A stretch of 64,000 nt of DNA from positions 434,001 to 498,000 of the forward strand of contig CANMHT010000001.1 of the NCBI GenBank assembly GCA_947497755.1, written 5' to 3'. This DNA is from an uncultured Polaribacter sp. GTDB lineage: Bacteria > Bacteroidota > Bacteroidia > Flavobacteriales > Flavobacteriaceae. The notes beneath the pieces are model-generated. The model was not told where the DNA came from. It saw only the letters and a list, made by a program, of their open reading frames with translations, and ran no database searches. Made by a program: the position numbers and the translations under genes. Positions 26,596-35,596 of this stretch are shown piece after piece; position 1 is the first letter of the stretch; each line of letters opens with the position of its first letter.

Positions 26596-27014
26596 TATGC
26601 TTCTTGATTAGCATCTGTTGTTAACTCTGCACTGGCAAAATCAAATCCAACAGCAATTAAAGCGTTGTACCATTGAATTACCTTTTTTATATTAGAAGTG
26701 TATACTCTTTCTTGATCGTATTCTGGTAAAATTTCAGAGAAAAAAGCAGTTAATTTATTAGCACTTTCTTTATGGCTAATTGTTTCTTTACCTTCTTCTT
26801 TTTCAAAAATAGATTTAAAAACAGTTAATAAAGGTACTTCTTCATCATAAGTGAAAATTGCAATATTCTCTAACAAACTTACATTATGAGTAGATAAAAT
26901 AGGAATACGCTTTTTATCTGTTAAAGATTCTACAATGATTCCTGTTTTGGTTTGTGATACAACTTGAAACAAACCTGGCTTACCAGTTACGGCAATAATT
27001 TTATTAAATTCCAT
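26595..27014 (-). CDS. DUF5606 family protein
   Basis: 139 residues, cytoplasmic. The N-terminus (FNKIIAVTGKPGLFQVVSQ, ESLTDKKRIPI) forms a small SH3-like beta domain typical of DUF5606, a family seen in Bacteroidetes next to def and mazG. The second half is helical (ILPEYDQERVYTSNIKKVIQW). Function unknown. 26 bases downstream of def, 1-base overlap with mazG, so in one operon with both. Confidence 0.85.
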   Translation of the reverse strand: MEFNKIIAVTGKPGLFQVVSQTKTGIIVESLTDKKRIPILSTHNVSLLENIAIFTYDEEVPLLTVFKSIFEKEEGKETISHKESANKLTAFFSEILPEYDQERVYTSNIKKVIQWYNALIAVGFDFASAELTTDANQEA

Positions 27015-27040
27015 TTGATATTTTTTAGGTCTTTTGGGAC

Positions 27041-27628
27041 TTATTTTCTTTTTACATTCGGAAAACGCATTCTATAATCTGCTTTTATTTTTCCTTTAGA
27101 GATATTTTCTAATTTCTTCTTGATTAATCGTTTCTTTAATGAAGACAATTTATCAGTAAATAACACACCTTCAATATGGTCATATTCGTGCTGAAAAACT
27201 CTAGCAGCTAAACCATTTAATGTTATGGTGTGTTTTTCAAAACTTTCATCTTGATATTCTACGGTGATTTGCTCTTGTCTAAATACATCTTCTCTCACAT
27301 CAGGAATACTTAAACATCCTTCATTAAAAGCCCATTCATCACCTTCTTCTTTTAAAATTTTTGGATTGATAAATACATGGTTAAAGTTGGCTAAGAATTT
27401 TCTTTCTTCTTCTTCTAATTCTTTATCGTCTTCAAAAGGAGAAGCATCAATAATAAATAAACGAATCGATTTTCCTATTTGTGGTGCAGCCAAACCAAGT
27501 CCACTTGCTTTGTACATGGTTTCTCTCATGTTTGCAATTAACTCATCCAATTTTGGATAATCTTTGTCAATTTCTACTCCCACTTTCCTTAATACAGGAT
27601 CTCCGTATGCTACAATTGGTAAAATCAT
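27041..27628 (-). CDS. def: Peptide deformylase
   Basis: 195 residues. Removes the formyl group from N-terminal Met of new proteins. All three family motifs are present: GLAAPQIG (about 44), EGCLSIP (about 108) with the Cys metal ligand, and HEYDH (about 149) with two His ligands and the catalytic Glu. A minus-strand TATTTTTG element lies at 27651-27658, 23 bases upstream of the ATG, a likely promoter. Confidence 0.97.
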   Translation of the reverse strand: MILPIVAYGDPVLRKVGVEIDKDYPKLDELIANMRETMYKASGLGLAAPQIGKSIRLFIIDASPFEDDKELEEEERKFLANFNHVFINPKILKEEGDEWAFNEGCLSIPDVREDVFRQEQITVEYQDESFEKHTITLNGLAARVFQHEYDHIEGVLFTDKLSSLKKRLIKKKLENISKGKIKADYRMRFPNVKRK

Positions 27629-27756
27629 TTGTTTAAAATTTTAATGCCTGCAAAAATACAACTTTAGAATTATGAATTGCGATTTTTGAAATACAAATTT
27701 TAAAGACTTAATTTACGATTTATAAGTAATTTATTGTATTTCTATTGATAAACAAG

Positions 27757-28167
27757 TTATCTATTATACAAGTAAGATTGTAAAATAATGGTGGCACTTA
27801 TTTCATCAATTAGTCCTTTATTTCTACGGTCTTTTTTCTTTAAACCTCCATCTATCATAGACTGGAAGGCCATTTTAGAAGTAAAGCGTTCATCAACTCT
27901 TTCTAAAGGAATGTTAGGAAAAGCTTTGATTAATTTTTGTAGAAAAGGCTGAATTAAGATTTCACTTTCACTTGCTGTATTGTTCATTTGTTTTGGTAAT
28001 CCGACCAAAAAAAGAGAAACTTTTTCTTTAGAAGTATATTCTTTTAAGAAAGAAATCAATTCTGATGTTGCCACAGTTGTTAATCCAGAAGCAATAATTT
28101 GCAATTCATCTGTAACTGCAATTCCTGTTCTAACTTTCCCAAAATCAATAGCTAATATTCTACTCAT
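27757..28167 (-). CDS. ruvX: Putative pre-16S rRNA nuclease / Holliday junction resolvase-like YqgF
   Basis: 136 residues. RNase H-like fold of the YqgF/RuvX family: ILAIDFGKVRTGIAVTD at the N-terminus, FLVGLPKQMNN in the middle, VDERFTSKMA and the acidic end (LIDEISATIILQSYL). The three acidic positions expected for the active site are visible (D7, E/D near 97, D near 126). A TATTTTTG element is found on the minus strand at 28184-28191, 16 bases upstream. Confidence 0.93.
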   Translation of the reverse strand: MSRILAIDFGKVRTGIAVTDELQIIASGLTTVATSELISFLKEYTSKEKVSLFLVGLPKQMNNTASESEILIQPFLQKLIKAFPNIPLERVDERFTSKMAFQSMIDGGLKKKDRRNKGLIDEISATIILQSYLYNR

Positions 28168-28286
28168 TAATGAATCTTTTGGGCAAAAATAAGCATTTTA
28201 AACAAGCAAAGAATATCTGTTTAAAAAATGTATCTTCGCTAAGAATTTTAAGGATAGATTTATATTTGCAGAAATAATATAATAGG

Positions 28287-29102
28287 ATGGAAAATTTAAG
28301 ACAAATTATAGAAAATGCTTGGGATAACCGTGAGTTATTAAAAGAAGAAACAACCATAAATGCCATAAGAGAAGTTGTTAGTTTATTAGATGCAGGAACT
28401 TTAAGAGTTGCTGAGCCAACTGAAAATGGATGGCAAGTAAATGAATGGGTAAAGAAAGGAGTTGTATTGTATTTTCCAATTCAGAAAATGGAAACTTTAG
28501 AAGCTGGTATTTTCGAATATCACGATAAGATTCCTTTAAAAAGAAATTACGAAGAAAAAGGAATTAGAGTAGTGCCAAATGCTGTTGCTAGACATGGTGC
28601 TTATATTTCTGCAGGAACTATTTTAATGCCAAGTTATGTAAATATTGGTGCTTATGTAGATGAGGGAACCATGGTAGACACTTGGGCAACTGTTGGTAGT
28701 TGTGCACAGATAGGAAAGAATGTACATTTATCTGGAGGTGTTGGTATTGGTGGAGTTTTAGAACCTTTACAAGCAGCACCAGTTATTATTGAAGATGGAG
28801 CATTTATTGGATCACGTTGTATTGTTGTTGAAGGTGTAAGAGTTGAAACAGAAGCTGTGTTAGGTGCAAATGTAGTATTAACTGCTTCTACTAAAATTAT
28901 CGATGTTACTGGTGATGAACCTGTAGAATTAAAGGGAAGAGTTCCTGCACGTTCTGTAGTTATTCCTGGAAGTTACACAAAAAAGTTTGCAGCTGGTGAA
29001 TACAATGTACCATGTGCATTAATTATTGGTAAGCGTAAAGAAAGTACAGATAAGAAAACCTCTTTAAATGATGCTTTACGTGAGTACGACGTAGCAGTGT
29101 AA
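28287..29102 (+). CDS. dapD: 2,3,4,5-tetrahydropyridine-2,6-dicarboxylate N-succinyltransferase
   Basis: 271 residues, standard length. Succinylates tetrahydrodipicolinate in the lysine and diaminopimelate pathway. N-terminal helical domain, then hexapeptide-repeat beta-helix (GTILMPSYVNIGAYVDEGT, WATVGSCAQIGKNVHL, EDGAFIGSRC) and the C-terminal IPGSYTKKFAAGEYNVPCA. TATATTTG at 28261-28268 suggests a promoter 18 bases upstream of the ATG. Confidence 0.97.
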   Translation: MENLRQIIENAWDNRELLKEETTINAIREVVSLLDAGTLRVAEPTENGWQVNEWVKKGVVLYFPIQKMETLEAGIFEYHDKIPLKRNYEEKGIRVVPNAVARHGAYISAGTILMPSYVNIGAYVDEGTMVDTWATVGSCAQIGKNVHLSGGVGIGGVLEPLQAAPVIIEDGAFIGSRCIVVEGVRVETEAVLGANVVLTASTKIIDVTGDEPVELKGRVPARSVVIPGSYTKKFAAGEYNVPCALIIGKRKESTDKKTSLNDALREYDVAV

Positions 29103-29121
29103 AAAGAATTTGAAAACAATA

Positions 29122-29155
29122 TAAAAAACGCACAAATTTATTTGTGCGTTTTTTA
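29122..29155 (+). terminator. dapD terminator
   Basis: AAAAAACGCACAAA and TTTGTGCGTTTTTT make a 14-base stem with a short loop. Confidence 0.85.
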
Positions 29156-29190
29156 TGTTAATAAAGTATATTTGACAAAATTGAATTTTT

Positions 29191-30939
29191 TTGAAAAAAA
29201 TCACAGCAATCATACCAACGTATAACGAAGAAGCTAATATTCAAAAGGCTTTAGACTCTGTTAGTTTTGCTGATGAAGTTATTGTTATAGATGCTTTTAG
29301 CACAGATAAGACCGTAGAGATTGTAAAAAAATCTTCTGCGGTATTATTGCAAAGAGCTTTTGATAATTTTTCTGATCAAAAGAATTTTGCTATTAGTAAA
29401 GCTTCTAATGATTGGATATTTTTATTAGATGCTGATGAAATAGTAACTAAAGAATTAGAAAAAGAATTAGTAGAAACAGTAAATTCTAATATCCCTTTCT
29501 CTGCTTTTTATATTTATAGAAACTTCTATTTTAAGGATAAGAAAATTAATTATAGTGGTTGGCAAAGAGATAAGGTAATTCGCTTATTCAAAAAAACAGC
29601 ATGTACATATCAAGGAAAAGTACATGAAAAAATTGTAACTGAAGGAGAAGTTGGTTTTTTGTTTAAAAAGATCAATCATTACTCATATAAAAACTACAGA
29701 CATTATAAGAATAAGCTAAGAAATTATGCAAAACTACAAGCAGAAGAACTAGTAGAAAAAGGGCAGTTTGTTACGCCTTATCATTTATTGATAAAACCTA
29801 TTGTTCGTTTTATCATTCAGTACATTATTCAGTTTGGATTTTTAGATGGAGCCAAAGGTTTTGTAATTTCTTGGTTGCATGCATTTGGAGTTTGGAGAAG
29901 GTATATTGAAGTGTTAAAGCGAAAATATGCACCTCATAAAACGATTAATTCAATCAAAGAGTTTAAGACAGATGCATATACTAAAGATGTTTCTATTATA
30001 ATTGTAAACTATAAAAGCTGGAAGCATTTAAAGAATTGTTTAGATGCTTTAACTCATTTTACTCAACAACAGTTTTCTTTTGAAGTTGTGATTGTTGATA
30101 ATAAATCTGATGATGGGAAATTGAAAGAATTTTCAGAGAAGTATACTCAATTTAGGTTTATAGAAAACAGTGGAAATAATGGTTTTGCCAATGGATGTAA
30201 TCAAGGGGCACTGAATGCTGTTGGAGAACATTTATTGTTTTTAAACCCAGATACTTTAGCTGAAGAAGATGCTGTTTTTAAAATGTTAAAGACATTACAA
30301 GAGAATAAAAACTACGGAATCGTTTCTTGTAATCAATTAAATAACAACGGATCGTACGAAGATTTTGATCGTATTTTTCCTGATAGCTTTACACTTTTTG
30401 GTTTAATTAGAGCAATTTATCGTAAGGTGAAAAAGAAAACAACAGAAGAAAACAACATCATTTTTCCTGATTGGGTTTCTGGTTCTGTCGTTTTTATTAG
30501 TAGAAAATGGTTTGCGAAAATAAAAGGATGGAACGAAGATTATTGGATGTATTTTGAAGATGTAGATTTAAGTAAAAAGGTAAGAGATTGTGGAGGAGAA
30601 GTAGCCTTGTTAAAAGATGTAAACATTATTCACAATCATGGTGGAGCATCCAGAATCAATATAAAAACAGCAAGTATTACAAAAACAGAAGTGCTAATTT
30701 CTAAGCATATTTACTTAAGAAACCATTTTAAAGGAATTAAAAGAAAACTTCTGTTATGTTTAGTAGTTGTTTTTACTTGTATTTCTAAATGTATAACAGC
30801 AATCTTTGGATTACTCTTTTTCTTTGTTCCTAAATTGAGATTGAATTTGTTTTTGTTTTTAAAAATGATATCCTATTATTATACCTCTTATAAACACGGA
30901 TCTTGGTTAAGTTTAAGATCAATGAACAGAAATAAATAG
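29191..30939 (+). CDS. Fused double glycosyltransferase (two GT2 domains)
   Basis: 582 residues from a TTG start (MKKITAIIPTYNEE), placed by a TATATTTG element at 29167-29174 and the fit to the GT-A fold. Domain 1 (1-250): IIPTYNEEANIQKALDSV and LLDADEIVT, of the WaaE/KdtX-like LPS-core type. Domain 2 (about 265-520): VSIIIVNYKSWKHLKNCLD, FLNPDT and GWNEDYWMYFEDVDL, of the rhamnosyltransferase type. A hydrophobic stretch near 525-560 may touch the membrane. Likely builds lipopolysaccharide or another surface glycan; donors unknown. Confidence 0.88.
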   Translation: MKKITAIIPTYNEEANIQKALDSVSFADEVIVIDAFSTDKTVEIVKKSSAVLLQRAFDNFSDQKNFAISKASNDWIFLLDADEIVTKELEKELVETVNSNIPFSAFYIYRNFYFKDKKINYSGWQRDKVIRLFKKTACTYQGKVHEKIVTEGEVGFLFKKINHYSYKNYRHYKNKLRNYAKLQAEELVEKGQFVTPYHLLIKPIVRFIIQYIIQFGFLDGAKGFVISWLHAFGVWRRYIEVLKRKYAPHKTINSIKEFKTDAYTKDVSIIIVNYKSWKHLKNCLDALTHFTQQQFSFEVVIVDNKSDDGKLKEFSEKYTQFRFIENSGNNGFANGCNQGALNAVGEHLLFLNPDTLAEEDAVFKMLKTLQENKNYGIVSCNQLNNNGSYEDFDRIFPDSFTLFGLIRAIYRKVKKKTTEENNIIFPDWVSGSVVFISRKWFAKIKGWNEDYWMYFEDVDLSKKVRDCGGEVALLKDVNIIHNHGGASRINIKTASITKTEVLISKHIYLRNHFKGIKRKLLLCLVVVFTCISKCITAIFGLLFFFVPKLRLNLFLFLKMISYYYTSYKHGSWLSLRSMNRNK

Positions 30940-30940
30940 T

Positions 30941-31501
30941 ATGCAAATAGAAATAGAGAAAACTCAGCAAGCAATTATAAATAGTGGTACTATTTTATAT
31001 CCAACAGATACAGTTTGGGGATTAGGTTGTGATGCAACAAATTCTGATGCAGTTTCTAAAATCTATGCTATTAAAAATAGAGAAGAATCGAAGAGTTTAA
31101 TCATTTTAGTAGATTCGTTTGAAATGCTTTCTAATTATGTTGAGTCAATTCCAGAAAAAGCAACAAAAGCTTTGCAAGAAGCGAGTAAACCCACAACTAT
31201 CATATATAAAAATCCAAAAGGAATTGCGGCTAACTGTATTGCAGAAGACAATACCATAGCTATTAGGATTGTACAAAATGAGTTTTGCCAAGAGTTAATA
31301 AAACAATTTCAAAAACCTATTGTGTCTACATCAGCAAATATTAGTGGTGAACCGACTCCAAAATCATTTTCAGAAATAAGTCCAGCAATTTTGGATAGCG
31401 TAGATTATATAGTAAATTTGCAGCGAGAAAAAATAACCACTGCTTCATCAAGAATTCTTAGAATTACAGATGATAATCAAGTAGAAGTTATTAGAGATTA
31501 A
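30941..31501 (+). CDS. tsaC: L-threonylcarbamoyladenylate synthase (Sua5/YciO/YrdC family)
   Basis: 186 residues. Makes threonylcarbamoyl-AMP for the t6A modification of tRNA. Motifs: GTILYPTDTVWGLGCDA, KNREESKSLIILVDS, PTTIIYKN and PIVSTSANISGEP, the signature of the family. No C-terminal Sua5 domain, so the short YrdC-type form. It starts one base after the glycosyltransferase stop and four bases before the CCA-type gene. Confidence 0.92.
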   Translation: MQIEIEKTQQAIINSGTILYPTDTVWGLGCDATNSDAVSKIYAIKNREESKSLIILVDSFEMLSNYVESIPEKATKALQEASKPTTIIYKNPKGIAANCIAEDNTIAIRIVQNEFCQELIKQFQKPIVSTSANISGEPTPKSFSEISPAILDSVDYIVNLQREKITTASSRILRITDDNQVEVIRD

Positions 31502-31505
31502 TTCT

Positions 31506-32927
31506 ATGCAACAACAATTTTACAAAGACGCAGTTTCTGCATCAATTTTCAATTATATATCCAAAGCTTCACAATTGCTTCAAGTAAAAAGTTATGTTAT
31601 TGGAGGTTTTGTACGTGATTATTTATTGGAAAGAGGTACAGCAAAAGATGTGGATGTGGTTGCTGTTGGTAGCGGAATAGAACTGGCGCAAAAGGTAGCA
31701 GAATTATTGCCAAACAAACCCAAAGTTCAGGTGTTTAAAACCTATGGAACTGCCATGTTACGTTACAAAGACATTGAAGTAGAGTTTGTTGGAGCTAGAA
31801 AAGAATCTTATTCAGAAGATAGTAGAAATCCAGAAGTTTCAGAAGGAAGTTTACAAGATGATCAAAACCGAAGAGATTTTACCATTAATGCATTGGCTTT
31901 AAGTCTAAATAAAGAAGATTTTGGTTTGTTACTAGACCCTTTTAATGGAGTTAAGGATTTGCATTCTAAAATTATTAGAACTCCTTTAGAGCCTAACATT
32001 ACTTATTCTGATGATCCTTTAAGAATGATGCGTGCCATTCGTTTTGCAAGTCAGTTAAATTTTACGATTGAAGAGGAATCTCTAAAAGCGATTTCTAAAA
32101 ATGCACATCGATTAAAAATTATTACCAGAGAACGTATTGTTGATGAGTTGAATAAAATTATGTTATCAGCAAAACCTTCTATTGGTTTTTTACTATTAGA
32201 ATCTACTCAGTTACTACAGCAAATTTTACCAGAATTAATTGCTTTAAAAGGAGTAGAAGAGGTAGAAGGACAAAAACATAAAGATAATTTTTATCACACC
32301 TTAGAAGTGGTAGATAATATTTCTGAAAACACAGAAGATCTATGGTTGCGTTGGGCAGCTTTATTGCACGATATAGGAAAAGCACCCACAAAAAAGTTTC
32401 ATAAGAAACAAGGATGGACATTTCATGCACACGAGTTTGTGGGATCTAAAATGGTGTTTAAATTATTTAAGCGATTAAAAATGCCATTAAATAACAAGAT
32501 GAAATTTGTGCAAAAAATGGTATTGCTAAGTTCTAGACCTATTGTATTGGCCACAGAAGTAACTGATTCTGCAGTTAGAAGATTAATCTTTGATGCTGGA
32601 GATGATATTGATTCTTTAATGACTTTATGTGAAGCGGATATTACCACCAAAAATCCCAATAAATTTAGACGTTATCATAAGAATTTTGAGTTGGTTCGTA
32701 AAAAGATAAAAGAAGTAGAAGAACGCGATCATGTTCGTAATTTTCAACCACCAATTTCTGGAGAGTTAATCATGAAAACTTTTGATTTAGAGCCGTGTAG
32801 AGAAATAGGGCAGCTTAAAGAAGCAATAAAGAATGCTATTTTAGATGGAGAAATTCCCAATGAATATGAAGCTTCTTATGCGTTTATGCTAGAAAAAGGA
32901 AAAGCCTTAGGTTTAGAAGTGAGATAA
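31506..32927 (+). CDS. CCA-adding enzyme-like nucleotidyltransferase with HD domain
   Basis: 473 residues. Class II polymerase-beta superfamily N-terminus (YVIGGFVRDYLLERG, AKDVDVVAVG with the DxD metal site), the RNA-binding neck (DDQNRRDFTINALAL, DDPLRMMRAIRFASQL) and a C-terminal HD phosphohydrolase domain (LRWAALLHDIGKAPTK). This matches tRNA CCA-adding or poly(A) polymerase-type proteins. As the only such gene in view it probably matures tRNA 3' ends. Confidence 0.93.
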   Translation: MQQQFYKDAVSASIFNYISKASQLLQVKSYVIGGFVRDYLLERGTAKDVDVVAVGSGIELAQKVAELLPNKPKVQVFKTYGTAMLRYKDIEVEFVGARKESYSEDSRNPEVSEGSLQDDQNRRDFTINALALSLNKEDFGLLLDPFNGVKDLHSKIIRTPLEPNITYSDDPLRMMRAIRFASQLNFTIEEESLKAISKNAHRLKIITRERIVDELNKIMLSAKPSIGFLLLESTQLLQQILPELIALKGVEEVEGQKHKDNFYHTLEVVDNISENTEDLWLRWAALLHDIGKAPTKKFHKKQGWTFHAHEFVGSKMVFKLFKRLKMPLNNKMKFVQKMVLLSSRPIVLATEVTDSAVRRLIFDAGDDIDSLMTLCEADITTKNPNKFRRYHKNFELVRKKIKEVEERDHVRNFQPPISGELIMKTFDLEPCREIGQLKEAIKNAILDGEIPNEYEASYAFMLEKGKALGLEVR

Positions 32928-32986
32928 GAAAATTGTAAAGTATATTTTTGTAGACGGCAGGTATTAGTATTTACAATAAAAATAGT

Positions 32987-33685
32987 TTATGAAATAGGAA
33001 TACCTGCTGCCGATAAAAAATCTTCAAAATTATTAAAAGTAGCTTTATGTTTTTCTTTCCATATGGGATAAGCTTCTTGAAGTTGTTTTTTTACTTTAAT
33101 TTTGGGAAATTTATACAAATTTTCACCTTCTAAAAAATGAATAAATTCTTCTTGAAAATCTGAAGGAATAGGTATCCTGTTTTGTTTTTCATAAATATTA
33201 AAAGCATATTCTAAAGCTTCATCGAGAGCAGCTTTTTTCCGTTTAGCATAATATTCATCTATAGAGCATATAACTTTTGCAGGAGAACCAATTGCAACTG
33301 AATTATCAGGTATGTTTTGACTAACTAATGAATGAGCGCCTATTATGCAATTATTCCCTATTGTTACTCCTTTTAATACTGTACAGCCAATACCAAAGTA
33401 AATGTTATCACCTATAATTACTTTACCCGAAGAATTTAGAAAGTCATTGTATTTTCGTAAAAAAACAGAAGTTGTATAATCATGAGTCATTATTGTAAAA
33501 TAACGATTCATATCGACATTATTCCCAATAGAAATTAATGAAGGTCTTGTAAGGTCTATTTCAGTAGTATTAGGACCTCTGAAGAAACAGTTTTCTCCAA
33601 TTTTAATTCCTTTTCTTTTGAGGTATTTTACGTAAGTTTTACTACTTTTTGTACGATACTTTTGTTTAATGACTTTTATCAACAT
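32987..33685 (-). CDS. Hexapeptide-repeat acyltransferase
   Basis: 232 residues. The centre has left-handed beta-helix repeats (SLISIGNNVDMNR, KVIIGDNIYFGIGCTVLKGVTIGNNCIIGAH) closing with NSVAIGSPAKVI, as in O-acetyltransferases of polysaccharide clusters. The C-terminal 80 residues are helical. Last gene of the polysaccharide group, 42 bases from the glycosyltransferase stop; likely acetylates a surface sugar. Confidence 0.85.
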   Translation of the reverse strand: MLIKVIKQKYRTKSSKTYVKYLKRKGIKIGENCFFRGPNTTEIDLTRPSLISIGNNVDMNRYFTIMTHDYTTSVFLRKYNDFLNSSGKVIIGDNIYFGIGCTVLKGVTIGNNCIIGAHSLVSQNIPDNSVAIGSPAKVICSIDEYYAKRKKAALDEALEYAFNIYEKQNRIPIPSDFQEEFIHFLEGENLYKFPKIKVKKQLQEAYPIWKEKHKATFNNFEDFLSAAGIPIS

Positions 33686-33727
33686 AATATATAATAAGTT
33701 TGTAGCTTCATTATTTTTCTAATAAAA

Positions 33728-34813
33728 TTATTTAATCAAATTTAAATATAATTCGTAATAATTGTCAATAGATTTTTTTGCATTTAATACTGTATCAATT
33801 CTTTTTTTTGCATTTTTTCCCATTTGATTTCTTAAGTCATCATTATCTGCTAGTTTAGAAATAGCTTCACCAATTTTTTTTGGATCCTTTATTGGAGTAA
33901 CAACACCACAACTTTCATCAATTAATTCTGTACAACCACCAGCATTAGTCATTACTATTGGAACTTCTACACACATAGCTTCTGAAATTGCTCTACCAAA
34001 ACCTTCAGTAATTGAAGTTTGTGCATAAATATCTGAACCTTTAATAAGAGAAACAGCATCATTTCTTAATCCTAAAAAGTGAATGTTTTTAGCAATTGGG
34101 CTTTTCCTACCAATTTTAACTAAACTAGGAGCATCAGAATGCAAACCAATAACTACATAATGTATTTCTTTTTTAGAATTTAAATGAAAAGAAGATTGTA
34201 AAAAATACTTGGTTCCTTTTACCTTTCTATGGGTGCCTACATAAGTAACAACAATGGCGTCTTTTGGAATTCCTAATTGTGAATAATCAAAGGCTTCGAT
34301 ATTATTAAACCAAGAAGAATCATAACCTTTGTAAATCATTACAGGTTTGTCTTTGCTTTTTCCAAAAAACTGTTTTTTTACATGTTCATACACATAGTTA
34401 CTATTACAAATAATCTTATCTAATTTTGGACTTAAATAAGTAAACAAAGCAGAAGGGTCATACCAGTGAATGCTAACAGAACCCATATAAGAAACTTTCT
34501 TTATTGGATTGTCTTTCTCTATGGCTAGTAAGATATTTCTTGAAGTTTTACCGTTTAAAAATTGTACAATATCATATTGCTCTTTACGAAGTAGCTCTTT
34601 GGCTTTTTTTACAAATTTAAAATCAAAACTTCCTTTAGGAAACAAAGAAATACAACGTATTTGATTATTAGTTAATACCTCTTTTACTTCATCGTTAAAT
34701 CGTCCTAAAACATGTGCTTCTAATCCTTTTTTTTGGAGCTCAATTATTAAATCTATTTGAGCTTTAGAAATGTTTAGGGAATAAACAAAATCAACGGTAA
34801 ATAATACTTTCAT
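33728..34813 (-). CDS. Glycosyltransferase, GT4 (GT-B fold)
   Basis: 361 residues. GT-B enzyme: N-terminal MKVLFTVDFVYSLNISKAQ, C-terminal half with VTYVGTHRKVKGTKYFL and the E-x7-E motif in TEGFGRAISEAMCVEVPIV, then NAGGCTELI. Retaining transfer of a nucleotide sugar to a glycan or lipid acceptor is expected. Nine bases after the preceding glycosyltransferase, so in one operon. Confidence 0.88.
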   Translation of the reverse strand: MKVLFTVDFVYSLNISKAQIDLIIELQKKGLEAHVLGRFNDEVKEVLTNNQIRCISLFPKGSFDFKFVKKAKELLRKEQYDIVQFLNGKTSRNILLAIEKDNPIKKVSYMGSVSIHWYDPSALFTYLSPKLDKIICNSNYVYEHVKKQFFGKSKDKPVMIYKGYDSSWFNNIEAFDYSQLGIPKDAIVVTYVGTHRKVKGTKYFLQSSFHLNSKKEIHYVVIGLHSDAPSLVKIGRKSPIAKNIHFLGLRNDAVSLIKGSDIYAQTSITEGFGRAISEAMCVEVPIVMTNAGGCTELIDESCGVVTPIKDPKKIGEAISKLADNDDLRNQMGKNAKKRIDTVLNAKKSIDNYYELYLNLIK

Positions 34814-34822
34814 TTTTGCTAA

Positions 34823-35584
34823 TTATTGTTGATTAATTTCTTCATCTAATTTATTAGCCCAACTTTTAACATGTGTTGTTTTCATGTAATATTGTTCTTC
34901 TTCAGAAATGTTATTGCTGTCTACATACCAAGGTAAATGTTTAATTTGGTAAGGAAAAGCTGTACGATACATTAGTGGAATATGTGATGCAGTATGTTTA
35001 AAGCTAAAAGGCCTATACATAGCAAAGGTAGTATCTAATTGGGCTCTGTACAAAGTGTCATTAACTTTCTTTTTATAGAATTGAGATTCCCATTCAATAA
35101 CATCCTTTTTAAGAATGTATGCATCTGGTAAATCGTCAATTTTTAAAGAAAAACCAACTTTTTTACAGGTTTTATGAGCTTGTAAAATACTTCTAAAAAA
35201 CTCCATAAAATTATCAGGACATTCATCTACAATTTCTAAATCAGAATCTGTATAAACGAAAAAGTTATACTTGAATTCTTGATACATTCCCGACTTCCAT
35301 AGAGCTCTATATCCATAATTTTTATCTAAGAATTCAACTCTATGTTTAGTGTTTTTATAGAATTCTAATAAAGGAGGATAAGTAGATTGGTTGTCTAAAA
35401 TGATAATGTTTTTACAATTTCTTTTTTCCAAACCATTTAATAAACGCTGTAAGTATTCTAATCTATTAAAGTTATTGATAATGATAGGAATCTCAGAATA
35501 ATGAACTTCTTTAGGAGGATTCATTTTTTCTTTTACCTGCATTAACAAAGAAATGATAAAGTGTTTTATTCTTTCAAACAACAT
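34823..35584 (-). CDS. GT-A type glycosyltransferase
   Basis: 253 residues. After a short hydrophobic N-terminus the protein reads IPIIINNFNRLEYLQRLLNGL, IIILDNQST and FFVYTDSDLEIVDECPDNF, the DxD-containing core of GT2-like enzymes. The C-terminal part (YRPFSFKHTASHIPLMYRTAFP) is not assignable. 12 bases downstream of the ABC transporter gene. Confidence 0.75.
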   Translation of the reverse strand: MLFERIKHFIISLLMQVKEKMNPPKEVHYSEIPIIINNFNRLEYLQRLLNGLEKRNCKNIIILDNQSTYPPLLEFYKNTKHRVEFLDKNYGYRALWKSGMYQEFKYNFFVYTDSDLEIVDECPDNFMEFFRSILQAHKTCKKVGFSLKIDDLPDAYILKKDVIEWESQFYKKKVNDTLYRAQLDTTFAMYRPFSFKHTASHIPLMYRTAFPYQIKHLPWYVDSNNISEEEQYYMKTTHVKSWANKLDEEINQQ

Positions 35585-35596
35585 AAATAAGAGTGA

